This document shows positions 1 to 6,188 of a DNA stretch of 8,330 nt, piece by piece. How positions within the stretch are numbered: position 1 is the first letter of the stretch; the number at the start of each line of letters is the position of its first letter. The notes beneath the pieces were generated by a model. That model was not told where the DNA came from. It saw only the letters and a list, made by a program, of their open reading frames with translations, and searched no databases. The DNA is from Syntrophus sp. (in: bacteria) (GTDB lineage Bacteria; Desulfobacterota; Syntrophia; Syntrophales; UBA5619): contig PNOO01000102.1 in NCBI GenBank assembly GCA_013824905.1, positions 1 to 8,330 on the forward strand. The letters run 5' to 3'. The translations under genes and the position numbers were made by a program.

Positions 1-510
1 GCCGTCATCTCGCTTGCCATCTTTCTGTTCATCATGGTCCTGGCGCTCTTGATCGTCGCCCTCCTGCCGAAACCGGTCCGCGTCATCGCGGATGCGATCA
101 GTGAAAACACCTTCAAAGTAGTTCTCTGCGGCCTGCTGGGACTCGTCCTGATCGCCCCACTGGCACTCCTTCTGACCATATCGGTCGTGGGGATCGCGCT
201 CATCCCGCTGGAAGTGATCGTCGTCGTCTGTGCCATCCTCCTGGGTTTCATCGCCGTCGGCCAGCTCATCGGCAGGAAGGTCTACCAGATCCTCAAGCGC
301 CCGAACCCAGGCATGGTTCGCGAAACCTTCTGGGGGTTGATCATCCTCTGGCTGATCGGCTGGATCCCGTACATCGGCTGGATGGTCAAGGCCGTCGCCA
401 TCGTCATCGGCCTGGGGGCCGCCCTCGTCACCCGATTTGGAACCTATCAAGGCTGGAAGTGCACGCCACCCCCTCCCGCCGCTGCCGCCGTCGACGGTCC
501 CGGAAAGTGA
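1..510 (+). CDS. Multi-pass membrane protein, C-terminal part (5' end outside window)
   Basis: The reading frame is open from base 1 to a TGA at 508-510, giving 169 visible residues. A methionine at 34-36 lies inside a hydrophobic helix, so it is unlikely to be the real start and the gene probably begins upstream. About four membrane segments are visible, at residues 1-22, 40-60, 62-88 and 108-140. A basic loop with LPKPVR follows the first, and GRKVYQILKRP sits before the last pair. The tail is short and Pro/Ala-rich (PPPPAAAA). The order 'LPKPVR - helix pair - GRKV - WIPYIGW - GLGAALVTRFG' resembles the integral membrane region found at the C-terminus of some bactofilin-like (polymer-forming) proteins. 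That would make the missing N-terminal part a beta-helical soluble domain, which is inference from memory. No catalytic residues are seen. A terminator follows 46 bases after the stop. Confidence 0.7.
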   Translation, partial: AVISLAIFLFIMVLALLIVALLPKPVRVIADAISENTFKVVLCGLLGLVLIAPLALLLTISVVGIALIPLEVIVVVCAILLGFIAVGQLIGRKVYQILKRPNPGMVRETFWGLIILWLIGWIPYIGWMVKAVAIVIGLGAALVTRFGTYQGWKCTPPPPAAAAVDGPGK

Positions 511-555
511 ATCACGCCGCACTGCTTATCGACAGGAAAAGTTCAATGTTCAGGT

Positions 556-595
556 AAAAAGAAGGCCCTCCCTTTCAGGAAGGCCTTCTTTTGTT
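556..595. terminator. Bidirectional rho-independent terminator
   Basis: An 11-bp stem (557-567 paired with 582-592, core AAGAAGGCC/GGCCTTCTT) encloses a loop in which CCT (571-573) can also pair with AGG (577-579). The + strand continues with TTTTGTTG and the - strand with a run of five T (556-560), so it can stop transcripts from both sides. It lies between the converging membrane-protein gene (+) and mdh (-), as expected for a shared terminator. Confidence 0.85.
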
Positions 596-613
596 GAATC
601 TTTATAAAAATGG

Positions 614-1546
614 TTACGCCATCTTCGTCATCGCAGTGACGAGTTCCTGCACCGCAGCCGCCGATTTCTTCAACGCGGCATCCTCTTCGGCGGTCAGTTT
701 GATCTGGATGATCTCTTCGATGCCCCCCTTGCCCAGTTTTACGGGTACGCCGATGAATAGGCCTTTGATCCCGTACTCGCCATCCAGATAGGCGGCACAG
801 GCCAGGATCTTCTTCCGGTCTTTCAGGATCGATTCCGCCATCTCCACCGCCGAGGAGGCTGGCGCATAGAAGGCGCTCCCCGTTTTCAGGAGGCTCACGA
901 TCTCCGCCCCGCCGTTCCTCGTCCGGGTAACGAGCGCATCCAACCGGTCCTTCGGTATCAGCTCGGTGATCGGAATACCGGCCACCGTCGAATAACGGGG
1001 CAGCGGCACCATCGTGTCCCCGTGTCCTCCGAGGACGAAGGCGTGAATATTTTCCACGGACACATTAAGCTCCATCGATATAAATGAGCGGAAACGGGCC
1101 GAATCGAGGACACCGGCCATGCCGATCACGCGGTTCTTGGGGAAGCCGCTGACGTCATGGGCGACATGGCACATCGCATCGAGGGGGTTGCTGACGATGA
1201 TCAGCGTGGCCTTGGGGGAATACTTCACGACCTGCTCGGTGACCTTCGTCATGATCCCTTTGTTGGTGGCCAGCAGATCATCCCTGCTCATGCCCGGTTT
1301 GCGCGGGATGCCGGCGGTGATGATGACGATGTCCGAATCCCGGGTTTCCTCGTAGCTGTTGGTCCCGATGAGGTGCGCGTCATGCTTCTCGACCGGAGCC
1401 GCCTCCGTCAGATCAAGGGCCTTCCCTTGCGGGACGCCTTCAATGATGTCCACCAGAACCACATCACATAATGCCTTTTCGCACAAACGCTGCGCCGCGG
1501 TCGCACCGACATTGCCTGCACCGACAACGGTGACTTTCTTATCCAT
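614..1546 (-). CDS. mdh: Malate dehydrogenase (NAD-dependent, LDH-like type)
   Basis: This 310-residue cytoplasmic enzyme would interconvert malate and oxaloacetate in the TCA cycle. The NAD-binding loop GAGNVG is at residues 9-14, and D33 at the end of the second strand selects NAD. The mobile substrate loop IPRKPGMSR carries R82 and R88. R82 stands where lactate dehydrogenases have Gln, which favours oxaloacetate/malate over pyruvate/lactate. N120 lies in SNPLD, and the catalytic pair is D148/R151 (LDSAR) and H175 (GGHGD). Length and motif order match the homotetrameric LDH-like malate dehydrogenases common outside enterobacteria. The ATG at 1544-1546 follows an AGAGGAGGAG ribosome binding site (1551-1560). 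The gene appears monocistronic: it is divergent from glmM and ends at the bidirectional terminator. No defect is visible. Confidence 0.96.
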   Translation of the reverse strand: MDKKVTVVGAGNVGATAAQRLCEKALCDVVLVDIIEGVPQGKALDLTEAAPVEKHDAHLIGTNSYEETRDSDIVIITAGIPRKPGMSRDDLLATNKGIMTKVTEQVVKYSPKATLIIVSNPLDAMCHVAHDVSGFPKNRVIGMAGVLDSARFRSFISMELNVSVENIHAFVLGGHGDTMVPLPRYSTVAGIPITELIPKDRLDALVTRTRNGGAEIVSLLKTGSAFYAPASSAVEMAESILKDRKKILACAAYLDGEYGIKGLFIGVPVKLGKGGIEEIIQIKLTAEEDAALKKSAAAVQELVTAMTKMA

Positions 1547-1586
1547 GTTACTCCTCCTCTTCTCGCTTTTTATGAACCCCGCGCAC

Positions 1587-1605
1587 CCGATCCCCGTTGG
1601 ATCGG
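1587..1605 (-). promoter_or_regulatory. Hairpin in the mdh 5' leader
   Basis: CCGATCC (1587-1593) and GGATCGG (1599-1605) form a perfect 7-bp stem with a 5-nt loop, about 40 bases upstream of the mdh ATG and outside its ribosome binding site. There is no T run, so it is not an intrinsic terminator. It could stabilise the mdh leader RNA; that role is inference. Confidence 0.4.
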
Positions 1606-1685
1606 CAAGCCGAAGTCATCAGATTCGACTAACCGAAAGTAAAACACCCTCCGGTTTCACCAAAAACTCCCGAAAAGCTTTTCTG

Positions 1686-1714
1686 TTGCAAATTAAATGC
1701 ATGTATTATATAAG
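1686..1714 (+). promoter_or_regulatory. Candidate promoter for glmM
   Basis: TTGCAA (1686-1691) and TATAAG (1709-1714) are separated by 17 bases and match the sigma-70 hexamers at 4/6 and 5/6 positions. They lie in a conspicuously AT-rich patch (about 1684-1745) within the 298-base divergent mdh-glmM intergenic region. The predicted leader is about 125 nt. On the opposite strand the same patch contains a perfect TATAAT (1705-1710) that could serve mdh, but I see no good -35 for it. Confidence 0.45.
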
Positions 1715-1844
1715 TTTTCCGTTAATGTGACGCTAACATAAGCTTTCCAGGATATCAAGGAGAAATTTCTTTGACAAACCGTACTGTACTGGCAACGGGA
1801 GAGGCTGCAGTTCATCATTACAATCATTACGGGAGAGGAAAATC

Positions 1845-3197
1845 ATGGGTCAATTATTCGGTACAGACGGAATCCGGGGGGTCGCCAATGAATATCCCAT
1901 TACGGCGGAAATGGCCATGAACATCGGCCGCGCCACAGCACACCTCTTCAAGAAAAAAGGACATGTCCCCAAGATCATCATCGGTAAAGACACACGCATT
2001 TCCGGATACATGCTGGAAAATGCCCTCGTTTCCGGAATCTGTTCCATGGGCGTCAACGCCATCCTGGTCGGGGTGATCCCCACGCCGGGAATCGCCTTTA
2101 TGACCAACAGCATGCGGGCAGACGCGGGCATCGTCATCTCGGCATCTCACAATCCATTCCAGGACAACGGCATCAAGATCTTCAGCAGCGACGGCTTCAA
2201 GCTCCCGGATGAGACGGAGGGAGCCATCGAAGAGATCATCTTCGCGAACAACTTACACACGCTCCATCCCTCTCCTTCCGAACTGGGAAAGGCCTACCGC
2301 ATGGACGACGCCCGGGGCCGTTATACCGTCTTTCTGAAGCATACCTTCCCCAAGGAATACTCCCTGGAGGGAAGCCGGATCGTCCTGGACTGTTCCAACG
2401 GCGCCACTTACCGCGTCGCCCCGGACACCTTTTCCGAACTGGGGGCAGAAGTCTCAACCCTCTTTGATGAACCAAACGGAAAAAACATCAACCTCCACTG
2501 CGGTTCCCAGCACCCCGAGGCCCTGGCGGAGGAGGTCCTGAAGACCAAAGCGGACGTCGGCTTCGCCTTCGACGGCGACGGCGATCGCCTGATCGCCGTG
2601 GACGAGACGGGGACGGTCCTGACCGGAGACCAGATCCTGGCCATTTGCGCGAGCGTCATGAAGAAGGAGGGTTCTCTCACACACAACCTCGTCATCCGGA
2701 CGGTGATGAGCAACATCGGGCTGAGCGTCGCTCTCCAGAAACTGAATATCGACTCTTTCATGACCAAAGTCGGCGACCGCTATGTCCTCGAGGAGATGCT
2801 GGCCCGCGGCGCCTCCATCGGCGGTGAGGATTCGGGACACCTGATCTTCCTCCGGCACCACACCACGGGAGACGGAATCGTCACCGCCCTGCAGGTGGCG
2901 GCGGCGATGAAAAAGGAAGGCAAACCCCTTTCCGAACTCGCCAGGATCATGAAGGTCTTTCCCCAGGTCCTGATCAACGTGACCGTCAAATCGCGGCCCG
3001 ATATCGCCACGGTGCCCGAGATCATGGCCGCCATCCAAGAGGTAGAAGCGAAATTGGGGGATCAGGGACGAGTCCTGGTCCGCTATTCAGGCACTCAAAA
3101 TATGTGCCGGGTCATGGTGGAAGGGCCGTCGCAGGAAGAGACGGGCGCTTTCTGCAGACTGATCGCAGACGTTGTGAAAAAGAAACTTAACGCTTGA
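1845..3197 (+). CDS. glmM: Phosphoglucosamine mutase GlmM
   Basis: GlmM converts glucosamine-6-phosphate to glucosamine-1-phosphate, on the cytoplasmic route to UDP-N-acetylglucosamine for peptidoglycan and LPS. The 450-residue length is typical. The N-terminal signature FGTDGIRG is at residues 5-12. The phosphoserine loop ISASHNP has its catalytic Ser at 101. The Mg-binding loop DGDGDR is at 243-248, with D243, D245 and D247. The sugar loop GGEDSGH is at 326-332, with E328 and S330. The C-terminal phosphate-binding loop is RYSGTQNMCRVMVE (from R413) rather than the common RPSGTEP form. The ATG at 1845 follows GGGAGAGGAAAATC. No terminator is visible behind it; a short ORF with its own ribosome binding site starts 16 bases after the stop. 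All catalytic residues are present. Confidence 0.96.
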   Translation: MGQLFGTDGIRGVANEYPITAEMAMNIGRATAHLFKKKGHVPKIIIGKDTRISGYMLENALVSGICSMGVNAILVGVIPTPGIAFMTNSMRADAGIVISASHNPFQDNGIKIFSSDGFKLPDETEGAIEEIIFANNLHTLHPSPSELGKAYRMDDARGRYTVFLKHTFPKEYSLEGSRIVLDCSNGATYRVAPDTFSELGAEVSTLFDEPNGKNINLHCGSQHPEALAEEVLKTKADVGFAFDGDGDRLIAVDETGTVLTGDQILAICASVMKKEGSLTHNLVIRTVMSNIGLSVALQKLNIDSFMTKVGDRYVLEEMLARGASIGGEDSGHLIFLRHHTTGDGIVTALQVAAAMKKEGKPLSELARIMKVFPQVLINVTVKSRPDIATVPEIMAAIQEVEAKLGDQGRVLVRYSGTQNMCRVMVEGPSQEETGAFCRLIADVVKKKLNA

Positions 3198-3213
3198 GCA
3201 TGGGGAGGAAACG

Positions 3214-3405
3214 ATGGGCGGTGAGAATATGAACGGAGCCCTGGTCTTTCAAGGCGCTTTTGGCACTGCCTTCGCCTGCGATGACCGCTTCCGAGAACGA
3301 ATCTTGAAGTATCAAGCCGGCAGAATCTGCAGAAGTTCCTCCGGCGTACTCACGCCGATATCGGTCAGTTCCGGCCAGAGGAAACTACGGGTTCTGTCGA
3401 TATGA
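3214..3405 (+). CDS. Short unrecognised ORF behind glmM, possibly a gene remnant
   Basis: This 63-codon ORF starts with ATG 16 bases after the glmM stop, behind a strong GGGGAGGAA ribosome binding site with a 5-base gap, as for the next gene of a glmM operon. I recognise no family in its N-terminal part (MNGALVFQGAFGTAFACDD). From 3312 onward it runs antisense through the 3' end of the HAD phosphatase gene, where its translation is low-complexity Ser/Arg/Val-rich and looks like a shadow. The first ~33 codons could therefore be the surviving 5' end of a former downstream gene cut off at the junction, or a genuine small protein. It is unclear whether it is translated. Confidence 0.3.
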   Translation: MGGENMNGALVFQGAFGTAFACDDRFRERILKYQAGRICRSSSGVLTPISVSSGQRKLRVLSI

Positions 3406-3938
3406 ATGGTGGCAGCCCCGGCGTTTCGTCCCGTCTGCAGGTCGAAGACGTAGTCTCCCACCATGACCATTTCGGCAGGGACCGTCCTCCACCGGACGCA
3501 GAAGCGAAAGAGCCCCTCGGGATCAGGCTTTGGCGGCGCATCGCCCCGGCCGAGGATGCACTCTTCTGGGAAATATCCGCCGACACCAAGGCTGTCGAGG
3601 GTCCTGATCGCAATATCCCGTGTATTTCTAGTCAATACGCCCATTCGTGAACCCCGCCGTTGCAAGGCTTCAATGAGTTGAACCGTTCCCGGCGCCGGTT
3701 CTATCTGCTCCAGGAGTTCAGTCTCGATCGCGTTGAGCTTGTCATGAAGCGGCTGCGCCTCCGGATCGGGGAGGGACGCCAGATAGCCGAGAATATCTAT
3801 CCCTTGCGGGACACCGAGGGCCTGCCGGATGACGGAGAAATCATGGACGGGCAGCGTGAGGGTCCCATCCAGGTCGAATACCCAGTGTTTCCGCGTCAGA
3901 ATGGCTTCCGCATGACCGGCCAATGTCCTGTTTTTCAT
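3312..3938 (-). CDS. HAD-superfamily phosphatase (subclass IA, phosphoglycolate phosphatase-like)
   Basis: This 208-residue soluble hydrolase has all four HAD motifs. Motif I is FDLDGTLT, with nucleophile D22 and acid/base D24. Motif II is VLTRN with T103, motif III is PPKPDP with K137, and motif IV is GDYVFDLQTG with D162 and D166 binding Mg. Residues ~30-95 form a small helical cap, fitting subclass IA. The pattern HWVFDLDGTLT-x3-HDF-x2-IRQALG with DILGYLASLP resembles, from memory, a conserved HAD family of pseudomonads and relatives whose substrate is unsettled. A small phosphate ester such as phosphoglycolate is plausible but unproven. The ATG at 3936-3938 follows a GGGAAGGGAG ribosome binding site. 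The gene is convergent with glmM, and I see no terminator between them. Confidence 0.88.
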   Translation of the reverse strand: MKNRTLAGHAEAILTRKHWVFDLDGTLTLPVHDFSVIRQALGVPQGIDILGYLASLPDPEAQPLHDKLNAIETELLEQIEPAPGTVQLIEALQRRGSRMGVLTRNTRDIAIRTLDSLGVGGYFPEECILGRGDAPPKPDPEGLFRFCVRWRTVPAEMVMVGDYVFDLQTGRNAGAATIHIDRTRSFLWPELTDIGVSTPEELLQILPA

Positions 3939-3985
3939 GAGCTCCCTTCCCTATTATCACTCATTTTTTCCACATCATCGCCGTT

Positions 3986-4014
3986 TTCATAGACTCAGCC
4001 CACAAAAAAAGCAA
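3986..4014 (-). promoter_or_regulatory. Possible promoter of the HAD phosphatase gene
   Basis: On the minus strand, TTGCTT (4009-4014) and TATGAA (3986-3991) are 17 bases apart, and each matches the consensus at 4/6 positions. The start codon lies about 48 bases downstream of the -10. The spacer begins with a T tract. The match is moderate. Confidence 0.35.
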
Positions 4015-4126
4015 GCGTTTACCAAACCCTTGACACGCAGGACCGTTTTTGTTAGGCGTTGCGCCTCAAAGGAATTCCCTGCCGGATCCGGTCGGATTCG
4101 GATCGACATGTCATGAGGAGGGCGTC

Positions 4127-5122
4127 TTGGTCAAGGCAGCAATTGTCGGCCTCGGATGGTGGGGCCAGCTTCTCGTCCGACACCTTCAGGGCAGAAGCGA
4201 GCGGATCCGTTTCGTGCGCGGCGTCGAGGTCCGTCCGGAACCGGTTCGCGCCTTCGCCGCAGAAAAGGGGTTCATCCTGACCCCCGAATATCAGGACGCC
4301 CTCGATGACCCGGAGGTCGAGGCCGTTGTTCTGACCTCTCCCCAGGACCTGCACGAAGGACAGATCCTCCGCGCCGCCGGGGCCGGCAAGCACGTGTTCT
4401 GCGAAAAACCCATCGCCATGAACCGGGCGGCCGCCGAACGCGCGGTCGTCGCCTGCGAGTGTGCCGGCGTCATCCTCGGCGTGGGTCATGAACGCCGCTT
4501 CGAGCCGGCCATGATCGAAATCAAGCGGTTGATCGACAGCGGCGAACTCGGCAGCATTCTGCATGTGGAGTCGAATTTCAGCCACGATATCCTGAAGGAC
4601 CTCCCCCCCGACAACTGGCGGGTTTCCGATCCCTTCGTACCCGCGGGCATGACTGGAATGGGGATCCATCTGACGGATTCCTACATCCACATGCTGGGCC
4701 CCGTCGAGAAGGTCTACGCCCAACCGGCATGGCGGGTGACCGGATGGAAGGCGGGCGACATCATCTCCGTCAGCTTCAAATTCAAAAGCGGTGTGACGGG
4801 ACATCTCAACGCGATCCTCGTAACCCCATTCTTCATGCGATATCACGTATTCGGCACGGAGGCCTGGGTCGAAGCGCGCGACACGGTGCGCCCCGAGGCG
4901 GAGGGAGTGGTTTATTTCACCGTCCGCCGCAAAGGGTGCGAACCCGTCTTAAAAGAACTCCCTTCCATCAATTCGGTGGTCGCCAACATCAACGCCTTTG
5001 CCGCCGCCGTGGCCGGCGAGGCCGATTATCCGTTTACGCGTGAGGAGAAGATCGGAAATATCGCCGTACTCGAAGCCATTGCGCAATCGGTGGAAAGCGG
5101 ATTGCCGGTGACCGTATCATAA
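4127..5122 (+). CDS. Gfo/Idh/MocA-family oxidoreductase
   Basis: This predicted NAD(P)-dependent sugar/cyclitol-type dehydrogenase has 331 residues from the preferred TTG start. That TTG lies 5 bases after a GAGGAGG ribosome binding site (4115-4121) and places the Rossmann strand (VKAAIVGLGWWG) right at the N-terminus. The frame stays open upstream to a TTG at 4049, but that extension has no ribosome binding site and would add a non-family leader. The dinucleotide loop GLGWWG is at residues 8-13. CEKPIA holds the family EKP motif (93-95) with the cofactor-contacting lysine. MGIHLTDSYIHML supplies the catalytic-type H181 and D184. The C-terminal half is the alpha/beta substrate domain. Substrate is unknown: no sugar-nucleotide or inositol genes are adjacent. 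It appears monocistronic and converges on a carbonic anhydrase gene. Confidence 0.88.
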   Translation: MVKAAIVGLGWWGQLLVRHLQGRSERIRFVRGVEVRPEPVRAFAAEKGFILTPEYQDALDDPEVEAVVLTSPQDLHEGQILRAAGAGKHVFCEKPIAMNRAAAERAVVACECAGVILGVGHERRFEPAMIEIKRLIDSGELGSILHVESNFSHDILKDLPPDNWRVSDPFVPAGMTGMGIHLTDSYIHMLGPVEKVYAQPAWRVTGWKAGDIISVSFKFKSGVTGHLNAILVTPFFMRYHVFGTEAWVEARDTVRPEAEGVVYFTVRRKGCEPVLKELPSINSVVANINAFAAAVAGEADYPFTREEKIGNIAVLEAIAQSVESGLPVTVS

Positions 5123-5187
5123 CGACGGAGTCTTTTCTTCCGAAATCTCGTACAGACCCGGAAAGGGTCAGGGGGCCGCACGCACCC

Positions 5188-5226
5188 AAAAAAGAGGGTC
5201 CGGAATGGCTGTCCTCCCGGACCCTC
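5188..5226 (-). terminator. Strong minus-strand rho-independent terminator
   Basis: A perfect 10-bp stem (GAGGGTCCGG at 5194-5203, CCGGACCCTC at 5217-5226) with a 13-nt loop is followed on the minus strand by six T (5188-5193). It points away from the carbonic anhydrase gene and lies about 160 bases past that gene's stop. There is no T run on the + side, so it serves minus-strand transcription only. In the 261-base gap between the two stop codons (5123-5383) I see only this and a small GACCC/GGGTC hairpin at 5155-5169, just after the oxidoreductase gene. Confidence 0.85.
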
Positions 5227-5383
5227 CGATACGCGCGGACGGTACAGAGACTATTTGCGCCTGCTGCGGACCACAGGGCCGTTTCCTCTTCCCCGGGGGA
5301 AAAGATCTTGAGGAGCGCGTGCGGGTAAACGCCGATCTTCATCATCGCCTGAGCACCAATGGAACGATATGGGACCCTCAGAA

Positions 5384-5938
5384 TCAAGCCCCGTCTGAAA
5401 AAGCTGAAACCGCCTTTGTTGTGAGAGGGATCTCTTTGTAAATCTCCATCAGATTGAGGTAGTTGTTACGGGTCCGGTGAATCATGGCGAAATCCTTCTC
5501 TGTGAGTTCCCGAACGGCTCTGGCCGGTGTTCCCAATGCCAGCGACCTCGGGGGAATGACGGTTCCGGATGTCACCACTGAACCGGCCCCGACGATGGTT
5601 TCCTCACCGATCCGGGCCCCGTTAAGGATGGTGGCGCCGATTCCGATAAATGCCCCCCGCTCGATATGACACCCATGGGCTGTCACACGGTGACCGAGTA
5701 CGACATCGTCTTCCAGCACAAGGGGAAAACCATTGCTGGCGACATGGAGGATGCAGCCGTCCTGGATGTTGCAATTCGCACCCACCCGGATGGGCTGAAC
5801 ATCCCCGCGGACAAGGCAGAAAAACCAGACATTGGCCTTGGCTCCCAACTCCACATCACCGATGACCAGGGCATTATCGGCGATAAAAACGGTTGGATCG
5901 ATTTTGGGTTTCATCCCCCGGAAATCAAGGATCATCAT
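5384..5938 (-). CDS. Gamma-class carbonic anhydrase-like protein (YrdA/PaaY-type left-handed beta-helix)
   Basis: The 184-residue protein is made largely of imperfect hexapeptide repeats (for example VFIADNALVIGDVELGAKANVW and AFIGIGATILNGARIGEETIVGAGSVV), which fold as a left-handed beta-helix, usually a trimer. H65 (ILHV), H83 and H88 (LGHRVTAHGC) have the spacing of the three metal-binding histidines of gamma carbonic anhydrases, suggesting a Zn or Fe site between subunits. RGDVQPIRVG and NIQDG are also typical of the family. CO2 hydration is plausible, but many YrdA-type members have little or no proven activity, so the reaction is inferred. Two tandem ATGs (5938 and 5935) lie 4 and 7 bases after a GGGAGG site; either could be the start. 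A near-consensus promoter and a short coupled ORF lie upstream, and a strong terminator downstream. Confidence 0.9.
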   Translation of the reverse strand: MMILDFRGMKPKIDPTVFIADNALVIGDVELGAKANVWFFCLVRGDVQPIRVGANCNIQDGCILHVASNGFPLVLEDDVVLGHRVTAHGCHIERGAFIGIGATILNGARIGEETIVGAGSVVTSGTVIPPRSLALGTPARAVRELTEKDFAMIHRTRNNYLNLMEIYKEIPLTTKAVSAFSDGA

Positions 5939-6015
5939 TTAACCTCCCGCAGTTGATTCCAATGAAAACGGAGGTGCATCCGCCGGTCCCTTTCCGGCTT
6001 AATTATCATGATCAT
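5935..6015 (-). CDS. Possible 26-codon leader ORF overlapping the carbonic anhydrase start
   Basis: On the minus strand an ATG at 6013-6015 opens a 26-residue frame starting MIMIIKPERDRR and ending REVK. Its TGA (5935-5937) overlaps the first carbonic anhydrase ATG (5936-5938) as ATGA, the classic arrangement for translational coupling. A weak purine-rich site (GGAAAGGA) lies upstream, and the ORF lies wholly inside the leader of the transcript from the 6061-6089 promoter. The peptide is basic and unlike anything I recognise. The overlap could be chance in a ~115-nt leader. It could also be a regulatory leader peptide. No function is claimed. Confidence 0.35.
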   Translation of the reverse strand: MIMIIKPERDRRMHLRFHWNQLREVK

Positions 6016-6060
6016 GGTAAGCATCCTTTCCGGTCGTTGGAGTATTAAAATTTCGCGGGC

Positions 6061-6089
6061 ACTATAGTGGGAGGACTTCTCTATGTCAA
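6061..6089 (-). promoter_or_regulatory. Sigma-70 promoter of the carbonic anhydrase gene
   Basis: On the minus strand a perfect TTGACA (6084-6089), a 17-base spacer and TATAGT (6061-6066, 5/6) form the best promoter in the window. The -10 sits inside a perfect 10-bp palindrome, CACTATAGTG (6060-6069). Initiation near 6054 gives a leader of about 115 nt. The 250-base gap 5939-6188 holds this promoter and the leader; I see no clear terminator for the upstream dehydrogenase in it, so read-through is possible. Confidence 0.75.
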
Positions 6090-6188
6090 CCCCATCCGAC
6101 AGGAGCGAAATCACACTATGAGGGGGTTGGGAAGGGAACTACTGTTGATATAAAATCAGTCGATTAGGCCAATTGATCTTTCCAACAA

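Noticed and set aside
2454..3038. A 194-codon minus-strand open frame inside glmM.
   Set aside because: Its composition (His/Asp/Gly/Arg-rich) is typical of an antisense shadow of a GC-rich gene, and glmM is intact on the other strand.
4051..4066. GTTAGGC followed by a small AGGCG/CGCCT hairpin, resembling the core of an integron attC site.
   Set aside because: No matching upstream RYYYAAC core with the imperfect inverted-repeat body of an attC was found in 3940-4050, and there is no integrase or cassette structure. The hairpin also lacks a T run for a terminator.
4049..4126. N-terminal extension of the oxidoreductase from an upstream TTG.
   Set aside because: No ribosome binding site precedes it, the added residues do not fit the family, and a GAGGAGG site sits at the right distance from the TTG at 4127.
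5034..5387. A 117-codon minus-strand frame starting at a TTG overlapping the carbonic anhydrase stop.
   Set aside because: It runs through a strong terminator and then antisense through the oxidoreductase gene, has no ribosome binding site of note, and its translation matches no family I know.
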